From the NCBI GenBank assembly GCA_037389465.1, contig JAZARR010000159.1:4266501-4330500 (forward strand): DNA of 64,000 bases. Direction: 5' to 3'. The notes beneath the pieces are model-generated. The model saw only the letters and a program-made list of their open reading frames with translations, did no database searches and was not told the origin of the DNA. Positions 38,771 through 51,620 of this stretch are shown one piece after another. Each line of letters begins with the position of its first letter. Position 1 is the stretch's first letter. This DNA is from Baylisascaris procyonis (taxonomy: Eukaryota; Nematoda; Chromadorea; Rhabditida; Ascarididae). The position numbers and the translations under genes were made by a program.

Positions 38771-41719
38771 TGATAACTGCTTAATCGTTTCGCATTGTCT
38801 TTATTGATTTGTTGTCTTGATTTTGCTAGGATGGTTCAATGGTTCATAAGTCCGGCGAGGGATGTTTCTTACGTGATAGCAAGTGGTAGCAGCCAGAGAT
38901 CTATCTGTAGTATTTAAGATGCATGTCAGTAGCAAAATGCACGGCCATAAACGACAATAAAGGGTTGTTCTTATTTTAAAAAAATTGGTAAACGTGCGAA
39001 ATTAGTAAAATAGTGAATTGTATAAGTTTAGGCAAGAAAGTTTTGTGAGGGAACAGCCTCATATCCGTAGATTTGACTGTATTCTTCACGATCGGTGGGT
39101 GAGTGGTATTTATTCACTTGTATTGGATGTGATTAAGGTAGTGAAGTGAGAGGGCTTATGCGAACGAGAAGCAAATGATCGGACGATTGGGATTTCGTCT
39201 TTGGAGATTTGGTACGTGGACCATCGATCGCAAATATTTCGATGTGAGAAGCATTACGTGCATTTTTGATAGCTCTTCAACTGCTACCAAACCCGCTGGA
39301 GCAACGCAGAAAAAGAGAGCAGGAAATTGAGAAATATGGAGTGGAAAGTCGGCAATTGATTCTGGACGGAGCATGTACAGACTGGGTATGCGTTTTCTAG
39401 AAGTTGGCGGATGAATTACGCATCAACAGTTTAGTATAACCTTGTGAGAGTAATTTTCTGAAAGTTTGTCGCGACATGCAATAATTGTTTTGCGTAGTTG
39501 TTAGCAGTTTCTCTGATGTTTCATTATTTGATGAAGGGAGTCGGATGTTAGTCGCCAATTGCTTACTCTATTACGAGAGTGAAGTATCGTGAGGGAATCA
39601 CACTGTTTACTTAGCAGTGAGTTCGGAATGGTGTTCGTCTTGTTTTTATTTCTTGTTTACCGTCAATGCCACGCCTCCTTACCTGTTCGATTTATAAGCT
39701 CATGCATGCTTCACACTTGCCTCAGCCAACAGCTACACGCATTGAGATATGCATTGTCGACACTACATCTATTGTTCTGCATTACTCATTTCTCTATCCG
39801 GTATGTTCGTATTTTACGACTATCAAATCACGTTTATGCACTTCGGACTTCTTGAAACGTGTTTATACAGTTTGCAAAAATTTTAGAGTTGGTAATTCTT
39901 TTGGTTTTCTCTGTATTTCTGTGAATATGCGAGAACCATCGTAGTGTGAGGTTTACCATGATTGAGAGATCCGCTTCGAGGTCTGCAAAAATTTGAGCAC
40001 TTTGGATCACTAGGCTATGCTTAAAACTGGAAAAAGCATCAATTCGGAACAGTGCCTCGTCTTGAGAACTGAGAAAAAATATCCGATCTTACGTAGTGGA
40101 AAATTTCATGGTGAATCTTCAGCGTTGGGAATGTTTCAACACTGACCACACGTAAAACTGTTATCACTGTTGAGATAAAGTCAATCAGCAACTTTCTCAG
40201 ATTGAAGATTGTGTGATCATTATCGGCACTTTTAAGCCCATTAACTGCTGTCTGATGGAAACAAAGCTATCGAAACGTTTTTTTTCCGATTTATTTATGC
40301 AATTATGCCCTCGGAGTACAACTCCGTCGAGGTTGAACCGCAGTCCAGAATATTCCAAGGGTTGCATCCTGTAACAGATCACTTAGCACAACTCTGAATT
40401 CTTCCTGCTGTTAAAATTCCATCACTTAAAGCGCTTACTCAATAATAAGTTTCTGCACGAAAAAAACTACTTTGAACGAAAAACCCTCACCTCATTTTTG
40501 GAACAGTGTGAAAATTTACAAAAATTTCTAGTTTTTATTACAATAAAATAAAACGCGGTCGTAGTAAATGAGTTGAGAAGTGCGTTCATTGGCACAATCA
40601 AACAGCTTCATTATTTTGAAACATTTTACCGTCGGTGTCGCGCTCAGAACTGGAAAGAGGGAGCAGTTAATTTGAGAGTACTAGGATGCGGCACTACAAT
40701 ACCTTTAGAATAGGTTTAGAGCGGCCTTGGTTTATAATTCGTACCAATGTGCACCTATCCAACGTAACTCTTGCACACAGTGGTACGAATAACTCCATGC
40801 AACTGCACAATTTTGGATTTCCATCATTTCTATACTTATTAGAACATGGGCCTTCAACCCAGTTTTGCCACCTGAAAATAAGAGTGAGGAGAGGTGGGGA
40901 AAAGTGCGACAGTTCCTCTCCCCCCTAGGTTCTTCCCCCTTCCCCTCCCTCCTCCTCATGGCGGCTCCGACGCTCATGCATCGCAGATGTATAATTTTTT
41001 GCACTGAGGTATTCAGCAAGGAATACATTTTGCCCGCTATTTAGTGAAGGGCATTTATCTGCTTATTTGTTTCCGTTACAATTCTAATAGTGCAACTACA
41101 AGATGCAGCTCAGATAATGCGATCGTTCTATACATTTGAAATTGTGAGCTTAAGACAATGTGAACGACGTTGTGTCTTTACACTAGCTTTTTCTCGGAGT
41201 TAGCCGTATAGTAGAACAAAGTCTTTATCCCATAAAGGTTTGATGGATCCTGTCAAAATGTTCCAGTTAAGTATTCCGATCTATCAGTAATGTCCTTCAT
41301 ACTGCGACCTCTCGTGGCTCGCAATGCACAAGTGGTATGTATGCGTGTGGATGAACAAATCGTGTTACGATATTTTCTTTTGAATATATTTTCTAACTTA
41401 GAAAAAAATCGTATCTTATGATCACGGGTACTTTTATTGCTGCTGTTCAATGCCTGTGAACTGTTGATAGCATACACATAAGCAATTTTGTCATCATTTG
41501 GAACGACTCTTAAGATTTTCTTCGCAGCTACTCTGCAGCTTTATTATATCATCCGTGATCGTTGAAATGGTTTTCAATATGATGTGCTTTTCAATTGTTG
41601 AGCTATTATTTTTTCGCGAATCAAATCAAATATCTGAGGAATTCAATTTTGTAATGGAACAAAAGATGGTTGTGTATGACATACTAAACATTCGAATGCA
41701 CTAATGAAAATGATTTCAG

Positions 41720-41774
<55 letters not shown>

Positions 41775-42020
41775 CTAGTTATGAATAGCCTCAATTTCAC
41801 TCTAAGTTGTTACATTGCGTGCTGTCAAGTCCATTGCATTATTGCATCGTAAAATTGAAAAGACTCAGCCAACAAGCAAGTGAACTCACTTGTGGTAACG
41901 CAGTCGATTAAATCATCTAATTCCAAAACCGGAGGTCTCCGGTTGAAATTCACCTGAGGAGACTGTTTTCAGTCGGCATTAAACAGGTTTGGGACAAATT
42001 CGTTCACATTTCCCTTGCAG
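38771..42020. other. intergenic DNA, possibly with unseen 5' exons of the next gene
   Basis: No gene is firmly supported. An ATG at 39628 opens a signal-peptide-like stretch (MVFVLFLFLVYRQCHA) that could be a first exon of the cysteine-rich gene, but its best donor is in phase 2 whereas the exon at 42021 needs phase 1. A tRNA-like stretch near 41890-41960 does not fold. The AT microsatellite is listed separately. Confidence 0.4.
41722..41772 (+). repeat. AT microsatellite
   Basis: About 25 uninterrupted AT units. True length may differ from the assembly. Confidence 0.95.
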
Positions 42021-45000
42021 AGTTATCGTATAGCCAGTATACTCAAACAATGCAACAGCATCAAGGAGAAACAGACGGTCAGTATCGGAACTGGAACTAT
42101 CAGCAGCAAGCGCCATCTACTAGCACCAGTTTCTACGATCAAACGCTTTATACAACCCGTGCTCCGTACAACAACCCATATTCCAATTATTTTGGCGATC
42201 AAGGTTCGTATGGAAGTCAAGTGACGAATCAGTATGGAACGACTGGCACACCTTATACTACCTCAAACCCTTATATGCAGGTGAGCGAGGCATGGAACAC
42301 GCTATATTAGAACCGACTTGTAGCTGGCCAGAGTATTGACCCTTTACAAGTGTTTGAAGCCGAATTCGCTGTTCGCATTTTCGCTGCAGAAGAATGTAAG
42401 ATGAAACTTGCTCTGAAAGCCTGAAACTGTAAGAGGTTCGAAAGCAGTTTTTAGAAAATTGCTCAACCTAAAAAAGTTAACGCGTTAATAAAGTGTTTAT
42501 TACGGTATTTTATTTTGAGAATATCTTTGCTCCAGGTTAGCCTATCAGGTGATTCAGGCTTCAAAATGGAATCGTGATGTTCGGTGTCATCGCTATTTCC
42601 GAGTCCATTTATTCGTGTCCAAGCCCCTCATGGGTTTCATATCAAAACATTTAGAATCCACGGAGGTTCAAGAAATGTCCACTCGTATTTTGATAATTGT
42701 ATGCCAATTAAAGAAGGTAATTGGAGGCTCAAAATGATGCTTGCACTCATCCAGGTGACATCTGACTGTGATATAACCACACAGCAAAAGTTGGCATCAT
42801 GCGCACAACAACTCATATCGCTCGGAGTTTTCGGCGGAACAGGAAATCAGATGAGGGAGATGACGCTAAGCAGTTTGAAGCAGCAGTCGAGTGATTTCCT
42901 CCTCCAAATCTGCAAGTTCGTTTATCTATTTAGAACGTTTAATTTCAAGCAATTTTAATTCGCATTCATGATTCCCATCACCGTTTAGATACGATTGTTG
43001 GGAATTCAGTGATTATCGTTAAAAGCGCAGTTGACAAATAATACGACGGTATATTAGAAGTTCATTTGGAACTAACATGCGTTTGTATTAGAAGGGAATT
43101 TTAATTCGACTTTAAATAGTTGAGCACGTCAAATATCCTCTCCTCTGTCTTTCTGTGAGCGTCGTATTTATTTAGATGCTTCTTGATGATTGCTATGAAT
43201 GAGTGCTTTGTAACGATAACGATTTCTACTCGATTCATAATGTGCTTCAAAATTTGCAAAGGATTTACACCGCTCATGAGTAGAATTATGTTGATTTATT
43301 ATCCAACTTAGGCCATTTTGATGAAATTCGAGAGTAGGAAGGAGGAGGCAACGAGTGGGGAGGGGGGGGGGAGGGGGTGGAAGAAGGAGCCTTCTTTCAT
43401 TCAGAGCGGTTTTCTATTTATAAAGGGATTTGTGTTTTTTGCAAAGTTCCAAATGAGGGATCTTTAATTAGGAAGGTATTCGATTTCTATCTATGGTCGA
43501 TAAAGGTAAAAAAATGCAACAACGATCTTCCGTTCACGAAAAGTGAAAATTATTTGTTCATTTCGTTCTTCTATGCGCTTTATGAAGAAAGCTTGCTAGG
43601 AAGCTTTCAGAGGTGTGTAATCCAGGTCAAAGCATTTGGTCTACTAGAAACTAATTTCCTATCGGAAATAATCATAGTTTCATTAATCTGCAAATTCAAG
43701 TGTGCCCATTCGATAAACGAAAGTCTTGAAATTCTTGCATTTCGGCGTCTCTATGATTGCTTCATCGTTCCTCTAAGCAAGTGAATATCGTGATTCACTC
43801 TCAAATTGAAATCAAAAATGTCTCGCACGTTTCTAATTATTCCTAATAAGTGCACAAATATACAAGTGTAAATAAATTGCTTTCTTCTATTATTGTTGCG
43901 AAACAATATCTTAATTACAGTCTAAACATAGGTAATACTAATCTAAAGTTCAGCGCATATAATCGTTTCAATCAATGCGTCGGTGGAAACGGAATCAAAC
44001 AAGCGTGCTATGCGTTGGAGTCATTCAAACTACGCTATGCGGTTCCTGACGCTGCACTCGACTTCATTTGTGGGCAAGGATTCAATTGTAGGTTTTGATT
44101 ACTTTTTGGTATCGCTATATTTGCATAATCGTGTGTTAGCCATCATTCACTACTAACACTTAAGCTAAACATTCTTCATGCTTAACACATCGCTAGTTGA
44201 TGATGATGAAACGGCTAGAAAAACATAGAGGCAGCCTCCTTGCAATATTTTTCCGAAAACTTTTCCCTCTTCAATGTGCCAAAAAATACGACTTTTTCCG
44301 CTTGTAATATTGCAAAATATATCGTATTTTCTAGTCGCTTTTGAAGAAAGCTTTTGTAATCGTCCGTTATTTATTCGCAGAGTTTCAAAACTGCGGAGGA
44401 GGAAATCATCACACGAGAATTCTAAGAATATGAGGGCCCTTCTTTCACGAGTCCTGTATTAATGTATCGTTGGAAGCGGAAATATATTCCTCTTGCACCC
44501 ATGTGCCTACCTTCAACCTCTTCTCCATCAGCATAAAACGAGTGACTTTCAAATATCGCTAGCAATCAGCTGCAAAATTGGCAACTCATGACACGCCAGT
44601 TTTTTTTTTTTTTTTTTGAAAGTTTTCCTGTCAGAGTCGCTAAAAAATATCGAAAAGAGTGGTGGTCCTTTTCAGAACAATACGAAGGTGATTCATCGTG
44701 AAACGTGACTTTTAGCTATATACTGAACATACGGCATGTTTTCGTATAGCAAATGTTTTCCCATCTTATTAAAAGCACTGTTAAGTGAGCAGCAGTCAGT
44801 AGCCACTTATAGGAAACGTTGTTTGCTTTGTAGCAGCTCTTTCTTCGCCTCATGTCGCCGATATTCTTCTGTAAGTGCAAAGAGACAGCAATCACTAGTC
44901 GCTTGATGTGTTGACTCAAGTGTGTGCACAGGTGAACTCATCAAAACATTCCTTCCACACAGGTTTTCACGTAGCTGTTAGTTGCTTTAGTATTTCTGAA

Positions 45001-48000
45001 AATCGTCTGTTAAAAGGTGGTATTTACTGCATTTAATCAACGCAGATTCGTTCGAAAGAATGAACGAGAATATAAGCTATTTTGAGATTTCAAGGCTCAA
45101 ATATTGACAACGTTTGATGAAATCTGCAAATATGAGGTGCTGACTAACAGTTCCGGGAATATAGTTTGTGTTATTGTGAGATCACGTTTGTGGTGTTCCA
45201 TGTTGGCTGAAATGGCTGATTCGAAAAACAGAGAGTATGAATCAATTCGTGTTTTAAACTCGGTAGGACTGCTATGGAAGGTGGTCAAACGTTCAGCCAG
45301 TTTTGTGAGAAGATTTTGAGTCAGACTTAAACATACAAATGGTCTGAACGTTTAAAAAAATGCAGAATATCTAGCGGAAATGGCGAAAATTTGGGCGCTC
45401 ATCGACTGGCGTCAGTGAGGAAATTGTTGCCAATGTTCGCGAAGAAACTCGAGAGGACCGTCGCCAAACAATCGTTGCCGTTTGTGAAGCAATAGGTTCA
45501 TCACGCAAGACATGCCGACGACTTTTTTGCAAGAAGATGGATACCGCCGACCGAATTACAGCGAACTTTGTGCGTCGTGAGCTAACGACGAAAGAGATGC
45601 GCTACCTTGTTCAGCCTTGCAAGGAGCTTAAAGAGTACCGCGAAAATGACCCAGACTCTATCTCACTTGCGATGAAACAAAGTATAATCGGAAAACTAAG
45701 CAACATTCATCACAGTGAAAACCTTCGACATCATTGAGACCAAAAAGAGATTTCGAAGTAACGCGAATCAACGCTGATTTGTTTCTTTATTTTTCCAAGT
45801 CATAATTCACGAAAAAGTTGTTCCATCCGACCGGGTATTAAATGGAAAATTCTATAGCAATGTTCTGAGGTAGGTTCGGGAAACAATTCGATAAAAACGT
45901 CCTGAAATGTGAGGCAACCAGTCATGGGTGATGCGCTTCATCACAGCGCGCAGGTTCATTCACTGCCCATTGTTTTTCAATTTTTGGCGTCAATGAAAAG
46001 ACCGTTATTCTCTATCTTCTTCGATTTTCTGACCTGACCCGCGATCACTTCCTCTTGTTCCTTCAAATGCAGTTCAACCTCAAAGACAAAAGGTTTGAAA
46101 GAACAGAGGTGATTCAACAGGTGCCGCAAGAAGCCATGAAGGGGATAACGGAAAATGACTTTTGGCAGGGTCGTTCCGATCGTTAAGATCTATTTGAGTT
46201 CTATAAATCAATACGGCAACGAACTACTTCGAAGAAGATGAAACTCATCAACTTTAAAGTATTCTATGGTCTTTAATAAACGCATTTCAGGAAGCCTTAG
46301 ATAGCATCTCGGTGAAAGCAGTTTTCTATAACAGTATCTTTGCAATAGTGTCCTCTAAACATATGCATGCATGTGTGCATGTTGTTTTTTTATTATTTGA
46401 CGCAGTAAACTAACGAACGTTATTCGTTTCTGTTCTGTAACTTGATAGAATGAACTGACGCTTTGGAGAAATGGAGAGCAATTTTCAACTTGAATTATCG
46501 TTACTCATTTAAAGCTGTCGAAAATTTACATAATCAAAGAACGCAGTTCTGTTAAGAAACGTTGTATTATTCTGCATTCAAATCTCCTGATAAATCGGCT
46601 AGAAAAATGATTATCGCGGAAAGTCGAACAACACTACAAGATCTTTAGTTTTAATTTCTCGGGATTTTCAGTGGAGTTCACTAGGACGGAGTTATTTTGG
46701 CCCTTCTTTTATTGCCCTGCCTGTCCCTCCGCCTTCCCTCTCTATCCATGCAAAAGTTGAATAACAAATATTTTTGTCCTCTGAGGTGATTTGGGCGCTT
46801 TCAAAAATACCGATGGCCAATATAAGAATTACAAGCAAAAACGCAACATTCTTCCAGTTGACGGAGAAAGGGAGTGCCGAAATGGTGGCTAATTGAAGCG
46901 CACCGCTTTGGGATTTGAGTGGAAAACAGGATCCAAGCTGGCATATTTGAAAGAGACTCTATTGGCTATTGCAATTGTTCACGTGACTTTAGCTGCAGGA
47001 TCAAGTACCCAGGACTCAAACATTCTAGCGCTCATAACTTTCCGTCGTGCGAAAAGATTTCGTTCTCGAATACCATGATAAGGGACTGGGTGTGGGATGG
47101 CGGAAAGCGTTTTTTTCTCTCATGAGCTCACATACGAAGGGACTGGTATGAGATTCTGCTAATGTGCATAATTTGCGCCTTGAAAGAAAAGTTTTTCCAT
47201 TGAACGTACTGGAGAAAACGTTCTGTCTATTGATTTTTGAATGGAGTGCAGAGGAAGAGTCTCACTATTACTTCATCCTTGGGATGACCCCATCCACCCG
47301 TTCTATCTCTCCACCATCACCTTCTTTACTGATTGTCAAATTTTTTCGCGTTTCGAGAGCATAACGGCGATCACTTAATTAAAGCGATGCTATCGAACTG
47401 GCAATGTCTCGTACAATCAATCTCTCGTTCCGAAGTGAACGAGTGCGATTCACGATTGTCGCAGAATACGATCGCCTCGCAGTTGTCTTCGAGTGCTCTA
47501 ACCGAACGTTCAAACGCAATGTGCAGGTAAGCGTTTCAATTGAAGCTCTCTCATCATTCCCAATGAAATGATTAATGAAAATCACGATAGTTTAGTATTC
47601 CAGGTAGAAGGGGGTGTGCGTTTGCTTGTTGCTAGGGGCATTAGAACAAATCGTCCGATTTTTTGGAGAAAGAAAACTTTTTTAGCAGTTTTTTATTTTG
47701 CTGGTATCAAATAGCGCTTTGTGGTTTCTCAATGAAAAAGCGAACTTCTGAAATAATCTACGAGAACGGAAGTAATTTTCTTTCAATTAAGTTTAAAAGA
47801 GTGGAGGAAGAGGCTTCACCCTATAAACCATTGTAGACAAGAGTGAGGCTTGTCGTAGGTGTCAAAAGAAGCTATTTTCTATGTTTGACAAAGTGGAATA
47901 AGCGGAAACTGCTTGCACATGTTTCATAAAAGTTGCTTATAATGTTTTTTTTTTCATAAAAAAAAACTAGTGAAGTTCCCATTCTCCATTCTCATAGATT

Positions 48001-49245
48001 TTATTGTTAAAGGAAAAGTTACTGTATTTTATAGTGCAGGTGTTTTCGTGCACTCGGACTGCTATAATAACTCACTGTGAAGCATAGTGAATTGGTATGT
48101 AAATACACAAATACTCAGAGTGTTGAATTCATTACAAACGCTGTTTTCTTTAGAACGTTCTGTCAACTAAAAATGTATCAAGTAATATGATCCTCTAAGC
48201 GAAGCGTTTAAGTTTGTTCTCATGTTTGGAAGTATTTCTAATCATTTTCACTCTTGCCTTCTGCTCTTATTTATGCAACATTATGAAAATTTATTGCCCA
48301 TGGGCAAAGTCATTTTTTGAGAGGCGACTTATGGGGAATTGTTTCAGCACTTTGCAAACATATGCTAACTGTATTAGAGGTCCGATCGAAAATTCATGTG
48401 GCAATGAAGTGTGGAATACAGCTTTGATGGTAACTTATTTACTGTTCAAATCAGAATTCTGCACACATTTTCTAGGCGATATCCCCAGAAACTTGAACTT
48501 GCATATTACATAGACGATGATAATGAGATATATCTAATATAATACATTCTAATATGGCACATATTAGTGGCGTACAAGAATTTATTCGGATTGTGAGTAT
48601 TTTTGATGAGCGTCGGCAAATTATTCAGTAAGCTAATAAAGTAATTATGAAGCTCATATAGCACGAGAAAAAGTAACTTGAAATAAAGCAGAAATTCCTT
48701 AGAAACATCACATTCTCATCAATTATATTCCTAATATTTTCTCGTTTATGGATACATATGGAAGAAAAAGAGAGCCATCCTAACAAATAATATAAATCTT
48801 CCGGTAAAATTTTCTGCATGCAACAAGCAATCGTGACGTCTCGTCGCCATACCTAATTTGTGTGGTGCTTTTATGCTGCATAAAACTGAAGGCTTATCTA
48901 TGTACTATCGAAATTCTGAGCAATTATGTTTTATACAAAGTATGCGTAGTATTCATTCATGGAAACGCGTATTGTCTTTGTTGAAGTAGGAAGAATTGAA
49001 AAGTATTCTAAAGAAGTCATTTCCAAAGCAATTTTCAGTTGTTATAAAACAATTTCTTTAGAGCGCTTGCATAAGGATTAGACAAAGCCTTGTGTGCAGT
49101 GTTGCGAATTCTTTAGAAAATTTCATTGCAGGTAATCGAACGTCAAGCTCGTGTTATTTTTCCGTTCTGCACATTATCGGCTGGTGCAATCGTTCCTTCA
49201 TTACTACTAATTACTGTTTCACTTCTTATTACTTTTTCATCATAA
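42021..49245 (+). CDS. cysteine-rich nematode protein with CPG4-like domain, probable GPI anchor (5' partial)
   Basis: Exons seen: 42021-42280, 42755-42915, 43921-44087, about 47355-47526, 48348-48429 and 49132-49245. The first exon encodes about 86 residues rich in Tyr, Gln, Asn, Thr and Ser (for example [17 protein letters not shown]), likely a disordered extracellular linker. The next exons carry spaced cysteines in blocks like [38 protein letters not shown] and [18 protein letters not shown], which resemble the chondroitin-proteoglycan-4 type domain of nematodes (family call by pattern only). The last exon ends in [19 protein letters not shown] plus a few residues, a tail like a GPI-anchor signal. 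Junctions 1-2, 2-3, 4-5 and 5-6 agree in phase. Junction 3-4 does not: joining 44087 to the in-phase acceptor before exon 4 makes a TAG. An exon is therefore missing or a boundary is wrong. The signal peptide exon was not found. Confidence 0.65.
43357..43380 (+). repeat. G-rich tract, possible G-quadruplex
   Basis: Four or more runs of G (4, 10 and 5, then GG) are separated by single bases on the sense strand of an intron. The pattern could form a G-quadruplex in DNA or pre-mRNA. Confidence 0.6.
44601..44618 (+). repeat. poly-T tract
   Basis: A run of about 18 T lies in an intron of the cysteine-rich gene. It is simple sequence. Confidence 0.7.
45250..46275 (+). mobile_element. dead mariner-family transposon
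   Basis: This is a relic of a mariner transposase in the same orientation as the host gene, inside its intron between 44088 and about 47354. From about 45400 the frame gives [19 protein letters not shown], then [14 protein letters not shown] and [16 protein letters not shown], which is the helix-turn-helix and linker region of mariner. Near 46033-46185 comes [20 protein letters not shown], matching the P-D-L-A-x-x-D-F block that holds the third catalytic Asp, then [11 protein letters not shown] and ENDFWQGR before a stop. Several frameshifts and stops lie between, so it is inactive. Terminal repeats were not resolved. Confidence 0.85.
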
Positions 49246-49485
49246 AGAGATTCAACTATGGCTACAGGTTTATATAGCGCGAACTTGTAGCAAAAGCTGC
49301 TCTTCAATTAGATATCGGATATACATGGGAATAAATTTGCATTAATCAACCATATGAGTGATAAAAACAAACATCGCTTCGATTCCACCCAGGAAGTACG
49401 ATGTGCGCTCGTGTATAAATGATTATTCTTTGTGGAAATGTTGCCATCTCTGCCATCTGTATTCTTGTAAATATATACATCACAC

Positions 49486-49491
49486 AATAAA
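49486..49491 (+). terminator. polyadenylation signal of the cysteine-rich gene
   Basis: AATAAA lies 241 nt after the TAA at 49243-49245, with nothing coding in between. Confidence 0.6.
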
Positions 49492-49499
49492 GCGGTTTA

Positions 49500-50599
49500 T
49501 TTGATTAAAATATATTGTTACACAGTGTAAAATTCACATGAAGCTAGTGTGTAGTTGAAAAGATCAAGAGAAATGGAAAAAGTTTCAGCATCGAAAATTG
49601 TGCCTTAAAGGGTATATTAGCTGGTGAAAACACTCGTAACGAATAGTCATCACATAGGACATCACATGAAACCTAGGAAAAAAGTGACTACGAGTTAAAT
49701 AAAATTACACAGGTTACTTTGTTACTGTTGGAAGAGCTGGAAAGAGGGACGGATTTCCGGTCGTATGGCTAATGGTCATAGGCTATCGTGGTGCAGAGAA
49801 TTCGATTTCTCTCGCTTCTATATACCAATGAATAATGAATGTTAGATAGTTGTCCCCATTTACTTTATTCTTTGAATGAGTAGTGGCTCTAAAATTATAG
49901 TCGTTTGCTTTCAGTGGAAATGATGAACGATAAGTCGAAACTGCCGTTAAGTTTCTTATCTTTCCAAAAAATACGTACTGTTTTTGGTTGGTGGTGGGGG
50001 AAAATGGGGGAGGTGGAAAAAGCATCTGCTGCATCGTTTTGCATGATGATCAATTGATTACGAAACGCAATACCATTAAACTGAACAACCTTCAGGCAAA
50101 TGAGTTAGGTTTTTTTAAGTACGAGTTGCGGATACCCACAGGACTGCTTGAAGTTTTCGGCTCTAGTAATAGACGCCACTAATATAGCTGTTATTTTCAA
50201 CGATGTGTTTGAGGGTCCATTGGTAAAAAACATGAAGCGAAAAGAAAACTATTTAAAAAGCGCCGAAATTAATGGTCTTTTTTTTCGTTTAGGGCGTTTA
50301 GGTGAACATACGTAGTTGGGTGGAGAAGGGTAGGGGCTCCGGAGAGGCTATTATGGCTCAATATATTGTCCTACGAAGTAATCGCTCGACGATTATTGCC
50401 TAAGTAATACGACAATTTGCAAAAAGAAAACATCATGGTGAAGAATTCTTGGAGTGGAATAAGGCAGATCAAAGCACCTCAACCGCTGTTTGAAAGGTGA
50501 AGGAGTGGGAGTATTGGCGATATCGGCAGACGGCAGATTCCAAGTTTGTAGAACACGAAAGTGAAAACAACGCAAAACATTGTTTTTGCTGCAGCACTT
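49500..50599. other. gene-free DNA
   Basis: No gene, repeat or RNA that I can support on either strand. Confidence 0.45.
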
Positions 50600-51620
50600 T
50601 TTGGCTAACTGGAACTATTGCCAACATCGAATACAAGTAGAGGCAGATACAAATATTTCTGAGAATTGAATATCGGAGGTGGAGCGCACAATCTCATAAC
50701 AAAAAAGCAAATGAAAATTAAAACCTGCAATATTACAACGATTGCAGGTAAAATGTAAGGGTCTTAGTCTACAATGTAATTTGGCTGCTATGAACAACGC
50801 TAAACTGCGGAAAGCAATGCGGATCAAACGTTTCTGAGCATTCTGTAAGAGTGTGATAGCAGACATCAAATAAGAGAACCATATGGCAGTGCATATTCGA
50901 GAACGGGTCGGCAATAAGTAATAAAGCATTTTCGATTATGTTCAATACAGCTATGCTACGAAGCGGTTTGCAATTTTAGATGATATTTCAGCCACAGTGG
51001 AACATTGCAATCTCGACTGAAGATCAGGGTTGATCACAACACTATAGTCACGGATATTACCCATAGATGGAAAAACGTCGCCCTCTTATCCTCAGAAAAC
51101 ATTCATGTCTGAGACTGATATAAGTCACATAAGAAAAGATTCAACTTTAACAATTTGGATCTTTTGGCGAAAGCAGAAGCTATGTTGCCGATTGTAGAAA
51201 TCGTAGGTAGAATGAATCATGCAACTGATAAAAAATTTTGAAGTCGTGAAAAAAGAGTCTAGTACCACTAGGAATATTAGTGGAAACATGTTTAATGTAT
51301 ACACGGAACGAAATGAGACTTGAAACTCTTTAATGTGTGATATCACTATGAACTATATACAGTGCGAAATAATTCTCTCCAATTCTCAGTTACGGCTTCT
51401 GTCCACGTAAAAATGCTTTGGCTTACTTTAGTAAGAAGACGGCGAGGAACATTTTTCTGGATAAAAGTATGATGGTAGACTGCATCAACGATCTTTCCAT
51501 CATCAACAAACACAGACACACACATACATACCGGTAACAAAATCGAACCTCTGCAGTTCAGAAGATCGTTTTGCAAAAAATGATCTAATATCACATTTAT
51601 GATGATTATCTCGGGCAAAT
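50600..51620 (-). mobile_element. antisense LINE relic, RT palm to C-terminal end
   Basis: On the minus strand, FVDDGKIVDAV at about 51510-51478 matches the catalytic F/Y-A-D-D block of LINE reverse transcriptases. Downstream (50930 to 50620) comes VLEYALPYGS in one frame and RLRPLHFTCNRCNIAGFNF then LLFCYEIV in another, matching the RT thumb end and the R-L-xx-L...R-R-xxx-D-L-xx-Y-K-I block near the end of CR1/jockey ORF2. Frameshifts are frequent. The catalytic alanine is replaced by Val. The 5' part was not found. Confidence 0.65.

Noticed and set aside
39628..39855. Signal-peptide-like open frame (MVFVLFLFLVYRQCHA).
   Set aside because: Its best donor is in the wrong phase for the exon at 42021 and nothing else links it to a gene.
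41880..41960. tRNA-like stretch with A-box and B-box resemblance.
   Set aside because: The anticodon and acceptor stems do not pair, so at best it is a tRNA-derived SINE or pseudogene.
42558..42716. Possible extra exon between the first two exons of the cysteine-rich gene (phase 0, 53 codons).
   Set aside because: It would leave a 38-nt intron before 42755, shorter than usual, and the exon at 42280 joins directly to 42755 in phase.
45104..45319. 71-codon open frame ([12 protein letters not shown] start) just before the mariner relic.
   Set aside because: Only its end overlaps likely transposase debris; the rest matches nothing and has no splice context.
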